NCBI GenBank assembly: GCA_046760105.1
Contig: JBHIDJ010000043.1
Span: forward strand, 1-22,706
DNA length: 22,706 nt
DNA from: JBHIDJ01 sp046760105
GTDB lineage: Bacteria; Pseudomonadota; Gammaproteobacteria; Acidiferrobacterales; SPGG2
Direction: 5' to 3'
The notes under the pieces were generated by a model. The model made no database searches. It saw only the letters and a list, made by a program, of their open reading frames with translations, and was not told the DNA's origin. Both the position numbers and the translations under genes were made by a program. This document shows, one piece after another, positions 16,140-22,706 of this stretch. How positions within the stretch are numbered: position 1 is the first letter of the stretch; each line of letters starts with the position of its first letter.

Positions 16140-17096
16140 ATGGCGGGCATAGTAGAAATTAAGAATCTCTCCAAGCGTTTTGGCCCCATAACGGCGGTGG
16201 ACGACGTGTCCTTCGAGGTGCGTCTGGGCGAGGTGCTCGGCTTTCTCGGTCCTAATGGTGCCGGGAAATCCACAACCATGAAAATGATCACCGGTTTTTT
16301 GACTCCGGACTCCGGTACCGTGATCGTCGACGGCGACGATATTGCGCTCGTGCCGGTGGCAGTAAAGAGACGCATTGGTTACCTGCCGGAGGGGACTCCC
16401 CTGTACGCCGACATGACACCTGGCGCTTTCCTGAATTTCATCGCAGAAATCCGCGGATTTCGTGGCGAAGATAAGCGCCACTGCATTAAGGAGACTGTCG
16501 CCAAGGTGAATTTGCAGCAAGTACTCGACCAGCCTATTGGCACGCTATCGAAGGGCTTTAAGCGTCGCGTCGGCCTCGCCCAAGCGATTCTACACGACCC
16601 AGAAGTATTGATACTGGATGAGCCCACAGATGGTCTTGATCCCAACCAGAAACATGAGGTACGCACGCTCATTCGCGCCATGGCCAAGGAGAAGGTCATC
16701 ATTCTTTCAACCCACATCCTGGAGGAAGTGGAGGCCGTGTGTAGCCGCGCCATCATCATCGCCTGCGGAAAACTCGTCTGCGACGGTACACCGGCTGAGC
16801 TCGAGGCGCGTTCGCGTGTACACAATGCAGTCACACTCGCTGTGCGTGGCGGTACGGTCAACGGGACACGCGAGCAGCTGCGCGCCTTGTCCGGTGTCGA
16901 GTCAGTCGAAGTCCTCGCAGAGGCTGATGGCGTTGCTCGCTTCCAGGTCTACCCTAAAGGCGGCCAATCACTTGTGGCGACAATAAGTCAGGCCTCGCGC
17001 GAATGTGGATGGAACGTTGAGGAGCTGCGTGTCGAGCGTGGTCGCCTAGATGAGGTCTTTCGTTCGGTCACCACTGGTAAGTCCCGCGCTTCATAA
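16140..17096 (+). CDS. ABC transporter ATP-binding protein (GldA-like, ABC-2 exporter class)
   Basis: 318 residues from ATG 16140 with GAGGG upstream. Walker A is GPNGAGKST (37-45), Q-loop GYLPEG (80-85), signature LSKGFKRRVGLAQA (from residue 136; LSKG and Arg where many have LSGG and Gln), Walker B VLILDEPTDGLD (156-167) and H-loop His192. A C-terminal regulatory segment of about 110 residues follows. This is the class that pairs with ABC-2 permeases in GldA/GldF/GldG-like complexes, NosF-type systems and drug exporters. It is the first gene of a four-gene operon with gaps of 10 to 12 bases. It hydrolyses ATP at the inner membrane for the permease downstream. The transported substrate is unknown. 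Confidence 0.93.
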   Translation: MAGIVEIKNLSKRFGPITAVDDVSFEVRLGEVLGFLGPNGAGKSTTMKMITGFLTPDSGTVIVDGDDIALVPVAVKRRIGYLPEGTPLYADMTPGAFLNFIAEIRGFRGEDKRHCIKETVAKVNLQQVLDQPIGTLSKGFKRRVGLAQAILHDPEVLILDEPTDGLDPNQKHEVRTLIRAMAKEKVIILSTHILEEVEAVCSRAIIIACGKLVCDGTPAELEARSRVHNAVTLAVRGGTVNGTREQLRALSGVESVEVLAEADGVARFQVYPKGGQSLVATISQASRECGWNVEELRVERGRLDEVFRSVTTGKSRAS

Positions 17097-17108
17097 GGAG
17101 ACACGGAT

Positions 17109-17843
17109 ATGGCCAACATCTGGATTGTTTTCAAACGCGAGCTGGCAAGCTACTTCATGACGCCGATCGCTTATGTCTTCATTGTTATTTTTCTATTCTT
17201 AAGTGGCATATTCGCTTTCTACCTGGGCAACTTCTTCAGCCGTGGGCAGGCTGATCTGGAGCCGTTCTTCAGCTTTCATCCCTGGCTTTATCTATTTCTG
17301 ATCCCGGCCCTCGCTATGCGTCTCTGGGCTGAAGAGCGCCGCGGTGGAACAATCGAGTTGCTGTTGACGCTGCCGATTACCATGCCGCAGGCGGTTCTTG
17401 GTAAATACTTGGCCGCCTGGGTGTTTACCGGCATCGCGTTGGCACTGACATTCCCGATCTGGTTGACGGTGAACTACCTCGGCGAGCCCGATAACGGCGT
17501 GATCTTCGCGGGTTATGTGGGCAGCTTTCTCATGGCTGGTGCCTTTCTCGCAATCGGGTCCTGTGTCTCGTGTTTGACCAAGAATCAAGTCATCGCGTTT
17601 GTTGTGACGGCGGTTGTTTGTCTGATCTTTGTGTTGAGTGGCTTTCCGTTGGTGCTCGATTTTTTCAGCAGCTGGGCACCCCGGTTTCTCGTCGAGGCTA
17701 TCAGCTCGTTTAGCTTTCTGACCCATTTCAATGCGATTACGAAGGGCGTAATCGATCTGCGCGACCTAATCTATTTCGCATCATTGATCGCGTTCTGGCT
17801 GTTTGCGAATGCCATTCTGATCGAAATAAAAAAAGCGGACTGA
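17109..17843 (+). CDS. ABC-2 type permease (GldF-like)
   Basis: 244 residues, ATG 17109, with AAGGAGA seven bases upstream. Six membrane segments are predicted at about 17-39, 58-75, 100-120, 130-152, 160-180 and 218-238. The cytoplasmic coupling region reads MRLWAEERRGGTIELLLTLPITMPQAVLGKY, which is diagnostic of the GldF/ABC-2 subunit group. The start IVFKRELASYFMTPIAYVF also fits. In Bacteroidetes GldF works with GldA and GldG in gliding, but non-gliding proteobacteria carry similar sets without known function. Twelve bases separate it from the ATPase gene and twelve from the GldG-family gene, so the complex is made from one message. Confidence 0.93.
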   Translation: MANIWIVFKRELASYFMTPIAYVFIVIFLFLSGIFAFYLGNFFSRGQADLEPFFSFHPWLYLFLIPALAMRLWAEERRGGTIELLLTLPITMPQAVLGKYLAAWVFTGIALALTFPIWLTVNYLGEPDNGVIFAGYVGSFLMAGAFLAIGSCVSCLTKNQVIAFVVTAVVCLIFVLSGFPLVLDFFSSWAPRFLVEAISSFSFLTHFNAITKGVIDLRDLIYFASLIAFWLFANAILIEIKKAD

Positions 17844-17855
17844 GGAGAACAACAC

Positions 17856-19820
17856 ATGAAATCCAGTTGGCTTACAACTACCGGGCTCATACTGGGAGTG
17901 ATACTACTTCTTGCAGTCAATATTCTCAGCAACACCGCCTTCACCTCTGTGCGGCTCGATTTGACTGACAACAAACTCTATACGCTCTCGGGCGGTACGA
18001 GGAATGTCCTTGCCGGGCTGGACGAGCCTGTTACGTTACGGCTGTTTTTATCGCGTGGATTGTCGGCACGTTTACCCAGTATCAACAGCTACGCGAAACG
18101 TGTCCAAGAATTGTTGGATGAGTATAAGCGCGCTGCTGGTGACAAACTGGCGGTCAGTATCATCGATCCAGAGCCGTTCTCCGAAGACGAAGACCGCGCC
18201 GTCGGCTACGGTCTGCCTGGTATACCGCTTGACGAGGAATCCACGTTCTATTTTGGATTGGTCGCTACCGGCTCTACTGACGAAGAGGAGGTGATTCCAT
18301 TTCTCTCCGCGGAGCGTGAGGAGTTTCTCGAATATGATCTCACTCGGCTGATCTACCAGGTCGCGAAGCCCAAGCAAAAGGTCATCGGTTTAATCAGTTC
18401 ACTGCCCATCGACGGCACGAACCCGCAGAATCCGCAAGCGGCGATGATGGGCGGAGCGCCGCAACCTTGGATTGTGTTAGCGCACGTGCGCCAATTCTTC
18501 GAGGTCAAGACACTCGACAACAATATTAAAGAAGTGCCGGACGACGTGAACGTGCTGATGCTGGTGCACCCGAAGAAGCTGAGCGACCAGACGCTCTACG
18601 CCATCGATCAGTTCGTTCTTCGCGGTGGTCGTGCCTTGGTGTTCGTCGACCCTCACGCCGAGGGCGACCGCGGCGATCAACCGGGGCTCATGGGTATGGC
18701 ATCGTCGGCACGTAGCTCTGAGCTGAGTAAGCTCCTGAGCGCGTGGGGATTGGAATTAGCGTCGGCGAAGGTTGTCGGTGACCTACAGTGGGCAACCAAG
18801 GTGCGCTTTCAGCGCGGCGGGCGTCTGGTACTGATGGACTATCCCGTTTGGATGAATCTTCCGCCAGCATTGTTCAACCAGGATGATATCGTCACCGCGC
18901 AGTTGGGGAACCTGGCGTTCGCCACACCGGGACGACTCACGGTGAAAGATAATGCCGGCATGCGGATCGTTCCACTTGTTCAGTCGAGCCCGAACGCGAT
19001 GCTCATCGATAGCGAACGCTTGAGCTTTGTCAACGACCCGCAGAACCTTTTGCGAAACTACAAGCCAGCCGGCGAGCCCCTCACGCTCGCCGTTCGGGTG
19101 ACGGGGCCAGTCGATAGTGCGTTCACCGACGGCCCGCCAGCCGCTAAGGATGACAACCTGGACAGCTCGCAGAAAGACGCGAAAGCCGAAAAAAAGGAAG
19201 ACGGCAAACCCGCTGAGCACGAGCACCTGGCGAAGTCAAAGGGCGACATTAATGTCATCGTCGTCGCCGATACCGACCTGCTGCAAGACCAGTTTTGGGT
19301 GCAAGTGCAAGAGTTCCTCGGCACGAGGCTGGAGATTCCGACGGCAGCCAATGGAACGTTCGTCGTCAATGCGCTCGATAGCCTCACCGGCAGCGACGAA
19401 CTCATCAGTATCCGTAGCCGTGGGCGCTTTACACGGCCCTTTACCCGGGTCAACGCCCTGCGACAGGATGCCGAGCTGCGTTTCCGCGAGAAAGAACAGC
19501 AACTGATTCAACGGCTAGAGGAGACGGAACAGAGACTCACAGAGCTGGAACGCAGCAAAAAAGGCGACAATGCGGTGGTCCTGAGCGAAGCGCAGCAAAA
19601 AGAGATCGCCCGTTTCCGTGACGGAAAAACCAAAATACGCAAAGAGTTGCGCCATGTGAGGCACGAACTTCGGAAGAACATCGAGAGCCTGGAGGGTTGG
19701 ATGAAATTCGTTAACATCGGGATGATGCCTGTGCTCATCGGCGTAGGCGGCATGGTGGTTGGCTCTTATCAGATCCGTCGCAGAAAGCGAGGGGCACGTA
19801 CCACAGCTGACACTCGGTAA
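17856..19820 (+). CDS. GldG family protein (ABC-type auxiliary transport component)
   Basis: 654 residues, ATG 17856, preceded by GGAGAA. An N-terminal membrane anchor (about 8-27) is followed by a long extracytoplasmic region with the auxiliary-transport domain (LDLTDNKLYTLSGGTRNVL, then LFLSRGLSARLPSINSYAKRVQELLDEY). The domain later has FVDPHAEGD and VIVVADTDLLQDQFWV. A low-complexity, Lys/Glu/Asp-rich linker lies near 430-460. The C-terminal part (about 545-625) is a heptad-like, highly charged coiled coil rich in Glu, Arg and Gln, leading to a last membrane helix (about 628-645) and a basic tail (RRRKRG). Both ends are thus anchored. The length fits the family. It probably acts with the ATPase and permease upstream; its role in this organism is unknown. 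Confidence 0.9.
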   Translation: MKSSWLTTTGLILGVILLLAVNILSNTAFTSVRLDLTDNKLYTLSGGTRNVLAGLDEPVTLRLFLSRGLSARLPSINSYAKRVQELLDEYKRAAGDKLAVSIIDPEPFSEDEDRAVGYGLPGIPLDEESTFYFGLVATGSTDEEEVIPFLSAEREEFLEYDLTRLIYQVAKPKQKVIGLISSLPIDGTNPQNPQAAMMGGAPQPWIVLAHVRQFFEVKTLDNNIKEVPDDVNVLMLVHPKKLSDQTLYAIDQFVLRGGRALVFVDPHAEGDRGDQPGLMGMASSARSSELSKLLSAWGLELASAKVVGDLQWATKVRFQRGGRLVLMDYPVWMNLPPALFNQDDIVTAQLGNLAFATPGRLTVKDNAGMRIVPLVQSSPNAMLIDSERLSFVNDPQNLLRNYKPAGEPLTLAVRVTGPVDSAFTDGPPAAKDDNLDSSQKDAKAEKKEDGKPAEHEHLAKSKGDINVIVVADTDLLQDQFWVQVQEFLGTRLEIPTAANGTFVVNALDSLTGSDELISIRSRGRFTRPFTRVNALRQDAELRFREKEQQLIQRLEETEQRLTELERSKKGDNAVVLSEAQQKEIARFRDGKTKIRKELRHVRHELRKNIESLEGWMKFVNIGMMPVLIGVGGMVVGSYQIRRRKRGARTTADTR

Positions 19821-19830
19821 GAGGACAGCG

Positions 19831-20958
19831 ATGAGAAGCAGCAGAACGCTCGTTATTCTCGGTCTGATCACACTTGCTGTTGTGTTGGCCGCGATATTTG
19901 GCCGGCAAGAATCGACCGCCATTCCGCGCCAAGGTGAGCGGGTGTTTCCGCAGCTGATGGCGAATATCAATGATGTAACCGAAGTCGTGGGGCAAAGCAG
20001 CACGGATACGTTTACGCTTAACCACCGGGACGATCGTTGGGTGGTAAAGGAAAGAGCCGGTTACCCGGCCGATGTTGATAAGGTCCATCAACTTTTGGTG
20101 GGTACCGCGCAGCTGCAACGAGTGGAACCGAAGACCCGCAATCCCGAACTTTATAAGAAAATTGGCGTGGAGGATGTCAACAAAGCGGGGGCAAAGTCCG
20201 TACAAATCTCCGTAAAGAACGCTAACGGCAGTACGCTGGCGGAATTCATACTCGGCGAGCGACGTTGGGGAGCGGGAGATCCGAATGTAAGCCAATACTA
20301 CGTTCGACTTGCTGACGATCCGCAGGCGTGGTTAGTAGAAGGGAATTTCCCACAGGAAAAATCTGCCACAAGCTGGCTCGATGACGAAATTCTTGCAATC
20401 GACTCCGCGCGGGTGCGAGAGGTGCGAGTGACCCATCCGAAACGGCACAAAGTCACCGTTCGCCGCCGGGACCCGAATGCGAACGATTATCAACTTGTAG
20501 GTTTACCCGAGGGGGCAGAGCTAGAGTCACAATGGACTGTCAACGGCATCGCCAACACGTTGACGAATCTCACCTTGGACGACGTCAGGCCGGCCTCGGA
20601 TATAAAGTTTAAGAAGCGTCCTGACCTGTCAGTGGAACTTGATACCTTTGACGGCTTGCGGGTCAACATGAAAACGATGAAAGAAGGTGATAAGAACTTG
20701 GCTCGCATCAGTGCGAAGTTTGATCGCGCTTTGATACGCGAGGATGCGGAGGCCAAGAGCGACCCGGAACAGTCTGAAACTGAAGATGCGAGCAATAAAT
20801 CGAAACTGAAGGATCCGGAGGCTGTTAAAAAAGAGGCCGAGAAGCTTACTGCTCGCTGGCAAGACTGGGTCTATGTCGTGCCGCAGTATCACATTGATAG
20901 CCTTGCCAAGAAGAAGGCGGATTTAATAAAGCCCAAGAACAAGCAGGAGACCAGATAG
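19831..20958 (+). CDS. DUF4340 domain-containing protein, last gene of the Gld-like operon
   Basis: 375 residues. ATG 19831 is chosen because GAGG lies just before it and a membrane segment begins at once (SSRTLVILGLITLAVVLAAIFG). An upstream in-frame extension to 19759 would lie inside the GldG-family gene. The body contains a repeated beta-rich module (DTFTLNHRDDRWVVKERAGYPADVDKVHQLL, then TVNGIANTLTNLTLDDVRPAS), the usual DUF4340 pattern. A charged Glu/Asp/Lys-rich stretch (about 310-345) precedes the C-terminal AEKLTARWQDWVYVVPQYHIDSL. It is predicted to be periplasmic and anchored by its N-terminus. DUF4340 genes commonly follow GldG-family genes, so it is probably a component of the same complex. 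Confidence 0.88.
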   Translation: MRSSRTLVILGLITLAVVLAAIFGRQESTAIPRQGERVFPQLMANINDVTEVVGQSSTDTFTLNHRDDRWVVKERAGYPADVDKVHQLLVGTAQLQRVEPKTRNPELYKKIGVEDVNKAGAKSVQISVKNANGSTLAEFILGERRWGAGDPNVSQYYVRLADDPQAWLVEGNFPQEKSATSWLDDEILAIDSARVREVRVTHPKRHKVTVRRRDPNANDYQLVGLPEGAELESQWTVNGIANTLTNLTLDDVRPASDIKFKKRPDLSVELDTFDGLRVNMKTMKEGDKNLARISAKFDRALIREDAEAKSDPEQSETEDASNKSKLKDPEAVKKEAEKLTARWQDWVYVVPQYHIDSLAKKKADLIKPKNKQETR

Positions 20959-21057
20959 ACAGCTACACGCGTTGTGCGCACGGTTACGACGCGGGTTCAC
21001 TACATCGTTGCCGCCTGCCAACCACAGCCCATTGAAGGATGACTTAAACGGCCGTTA

Positions 21058-21080
21058 GTCCGACTCGGACGCTGTATAAT
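21058..21080 (+). promoter_or_regulatory. Candidate promoter -10 (TATAAT) with overlapping small palindrome
   Basis: A consensus TATAAT at 21075-21080 lies 83 bases before the PLP-enzyme start. The -35 region is weak (CCGTTA with a 17-base spacer). A GTCCG/CGGAC stem with an ACT loop (21058-21070) sits in the spacer, where a repressor could bind. It is a plausible promoter, not a proven one. Confidence 0.4.
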
Positions 21081-21163
21081 CTCCGCGCGCGGGCTTCTAC
21101 ATAACGGTTGCCACACTGCGTACATGATGAAGCGCGAAGCCCAGACATCGATGGAGATCCCAA

Positions 21164-22174
21164 ATGGCACTTTCTGATTTCCCCAGGGTTCAACTGACGC
21201 ATACACCAACGCCATTTGAGCCGCTGCCAAACTTGACACAACAACTTGGCGGACCGCGCCTGTTCGTGAAAAGAGACGATTGCACCGGACTTGCCATGGG
21301 CGGCAACAAAGCGCGGCAGCTCGAATTCTACTTCGGCGAAGCCAAGGCCGAGGGCGCGGACACGGTGCTTATCACCGGCGCGGTGCAATCCAACTTCCTG
21401 CGCATGACGGCAGCCGCCGCCGCAAAATTGGGGCTGCGCTGCGAGATCCAGCTTGAGGATCGGGTCCCCAATATGGGGGCTGACTACCACAGTTCCGGTA
21501 ATGTTCTGTTGCATCAGATCCTAGGTTGCACAATGCACAGCTTTGCGGGGGGAGAAAACGAGAAAGCCGCTGACGCGGCCTTAGAAAGAATGGCCGATCG
21601 GATCCGCGCCGATGGCGGTCGGCCCTATGTCATCCATCTGAGCCAAGAGCATCCACCGATTGGCGCGTTGGGCTATGTCGACGCCGCGCGTGAAATACTT
21701 GAACAATCGTCGCAGGCTGACATCAGGATCGACGTGTTCGTGGTGCCATCGGGGAGTGCCCTTACCCATGTGGGCTTGCTGGTCGGGCTCCGGCTGCTGG
21801 GAAGCCAAGTCCCGGTGCTGGGTATTTGCGTTCGCCGCGATCAGGAACAGCAAGCTGAAAGAGTTCTGAGGCGCGCATCGGAAACCGCCCAACTGATAGG
21901 GCAACCGGGGCTTATCAGTGCGGACGATGTATGGGTGGACGATCGCGTTCTTGCGCCCGGTTACGGCCGTGTGAATGACGAGACGACCGAAGCGATCCTG
22001 CTCGCGGCCCGCAGCGAAGGCTTGCTGCTTGATCCGGTGTATTCCGGAAAAACCCTCGCCGGTCTGACTGCGCTTATTCGCGACGGGGTTATCGCGACGG
22101 ACTGGGACGTCGTCTTCCTGCACACGGGTGGGACGCCCGCCCTATTTGGTTATCAGAGCCTATTCTCCACTTAA
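21164..22174 (+). CDS. PLP-dependent enzyme, D-cysteine desulfhydrase/ACC deaminase/L-cysteate sulfo-lyase group
   Basis: 336 residues, ATG 21164, with GGAG seven bases upstream. The fold-type II PLP lysine is Lys49 in AMGGNKARQLE, and the RDDCTGLAMGGNK opening is that of the D-cysteine desulfhydrase/ACC deaminase family. Two active-site loops are unusual. The substrate loop reads GAVQSNFLRM, with Phe78 where D-cysteine desulfhydrase has His and ACC deaminase Gln. The phosphate-binding loop reads SGSALTHVGL where GSGGT is usual. HTGGTPALFGY near the end is conserved. Family members cleave D-cysteine, L-cysteate or ACC, releasing ammonia and a ketoacid. The substrate here is unresolved. A glutamate/aspartate-type binding protein follows on the same strand, so an amino-acid-like substrate is plausible. 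Confidence 0.9.
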   Translation: MALSDFPRVQLTHTPTPFEPLPNLTQQLGGPRLFVKRDDCTGLAMGGNKARQLEFYFGEAKAEGADTVLITGAVQSNFLRMTAAAAAKLGLRCEIQLEDRVPNMGADYHSSGNVLLHQILGCTMHSFAGGENEKAADAALERMADRIRADGGRPYVIHLSQEHPPIGALGYVDAAREILEQSSQADIRIDVFVVPSGSALTHVGLLVGLRLLGSQVPVLGICVRRDQEQQAERVLRRASETAQLIGQPGLISADDVWVDDRVLAPGYGRVNDETTEAILLAARSEGLLLDPVYSGKTLAGLTALIRDGVIATDWDVVFLHTGGTPALFGYQSLFST

Positions 22175-22346
22175 CCCGCGACCGGCCCTCGGGGGCAGAT
22201 CCAAACGCCCAGTCAACGACCGGTCGAGATCGTCGCCGCGCTCCGGCAACGGGTTGCGGCGCACGACCTCAGGCAGTAGAGTGTTGCGTTATGGTCTTGG
22301 CCGCAGTCTGACCAAGGTCACAGTGTCCCGGCCGGAGGCTGCCTCG

Positions 22347-22390
22347 GGTGCGATCGAGCTCTGCCACCACGCTAGCGAAGCGATCGCACC
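22347..22390. other. Perfect 10-bp inverted repeat upstream of the amino-acid binding protein gene
   Basis: GGTGCGATCG (22347-22356) and CGATCGCACC (22381-22390) are exact reverse complements around 24 bases. CTCGGG occurs as a direct repeat on the outer sides (22344-22348 region and 22390-22395 region). It lies about 75 bases before the binding-protein ATG and 170 bases after the PLP gene, in a 291-bp spacer. It could be an operator for a dimeric regulator or an RNA stem. Confidence 0.55.
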
Positions 22391-22465
22391 TCGGGAACCC
22401 ACTTCTAGGCTTCCGGACGCTTGGGGGCTACATAACAAGTCCAAACTGAAACTAGGAGGCTCATC

Positions 22466-22706
22466 ATGTTCAAGAAGTTCACCATTGCGATGGTTGCTAG
22501 CGCATTGCTCGCTGCGACCGCTGTCACCTCCGTAAACGCCGCAGAGCTCTACGGCACGCTGAAGAAGGTTAAGGACACGGGCGTGATCAACCTAGGTCAT
22601 CGCGAGGCATCAGTGCCGTTCGCCTATATGGGCCCGGGCGGCAAGCCGATCGGCTTTACCATGGATCTGTGCTACAAGGTTATCGATCGGGTCAAGGCCG
22701 AATTAA
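22466..22706 (+). CDS. Amino-acid ABC transporter substrate-binding protein (GltI-like), 3' end outside window
   Basis: ATG 22466 follows AGGAGG at a six-base spacing, and 80 residues are visible before the window ends. Residues 1-25 are a Sec signal (MFKKFTIAMVASALLAATA, cleavage after SVNA). The mature start reads AELYGTLKKVKDTGVINLGHREASVPFAYMG, then GKPIGFTMDLCYKV, which matches family-3 solute-binding proteins of the glutamate/aspartate type (LGxREASxPFxY and GFTMDLC). These bind acidic amino acids in the periplasm for an ABC importer, whose permease and ATPase genes would be expected beyond the window. No lipobox is seen. The ligand is inferred from the family. Confidence 0.9.
   Translation, partial: MFKKFTIAMVASALLAATAVTSVNAAELYGTLKKVKDTGVINLGHREASVPFAYMGPGGKPIGFTMDLCYKVIDRVKAEL

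Overview
The window looks like chromosomal DNA of a Gram-negative bacterium, most likely a gamma- or betaproteobacterium. Three things suggest this: an outer-membrane beta-barrel protein, a cytochrome P460-type haem protein, and periplasmic solute-binding proteins with classical Sec signals. GC content is moderate to high by eye, Shine-Dalgarno sites are mostly AGGAGG-like, and no rRNA, tRNA, insertion sequence or CRISPR array was seen. The lineage is inferred from gene style, not from a marker gene.

Left part (1-5755): a minus-strand pair of a 2-hydroxyacid dehydrogenase and a haloacid-dehalogenase-type HAD hydrolase (cut by the window edge), separated by a small array of CAAGATACAAG-like repeats. 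Next come a plus-strand RNase Z-like metallo-beta-lactamase hydrolase, a minus-strand BenE-type benzoate/H+ symporter and a plus-strand nucleotide pyrophosphatase/phosphodiesterase. The leader of the last gene holds a 7-codon ORF with a strong ribosome site and a perfect hairpin.

Middle part (5756-9040): a loose plus-strand series of small genes. These are a cytochrome P460-like protein, an unrecorded 51-codon ORF, an outer-membrane barrel, a zinc-ribbon protein, a four-helix membrane protein and a gamma-carbonic-anhydrase-like hexapeptide protein that lacks two of the usual zinc histidines. A stem-loop closes the series, convergent with the next operon.

Centre-right (9042-15814): one minus-strand operon for a dipeptide/oligopeptide-type ABC importer. 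The transcription order is ATPase D, ATPase F, solute-binding protein, permease B, permease C, then a 3-hydroxyisobutyrate-dehydrogenase-family enzyme. The binding-protein gene is bracketed by stem-loops, an arrangement that could give it a separate mRNA level.

Right part (16140-20958): a tight plus-strand four-gene operon made of a GldA-like ATPase, an ABC-2 permease (GldF-like), a GldG-family protein and a DUF4340 protein. This is an exporter-type membrane complex of unknown role. It is followed by a PLP enzyme of the D-cysteine desulfhydrase/ACC deaminase group with unusual active-site loops, and by the start of a glutamate/aspartate-type binding protein cut by the window end.

Taken together the region is a nutrient-scavenging and small-organic-acid metabolism neighbourhood (two importers, a symporter, three oxidoreductase/dehalogenase-type enzymes, a PLP lyase). 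I found no defence or mobile system. The most distinctive material is the atypical enzymes, the uncharacterised Gld-like operon and several RNA stem-loop arrangements.
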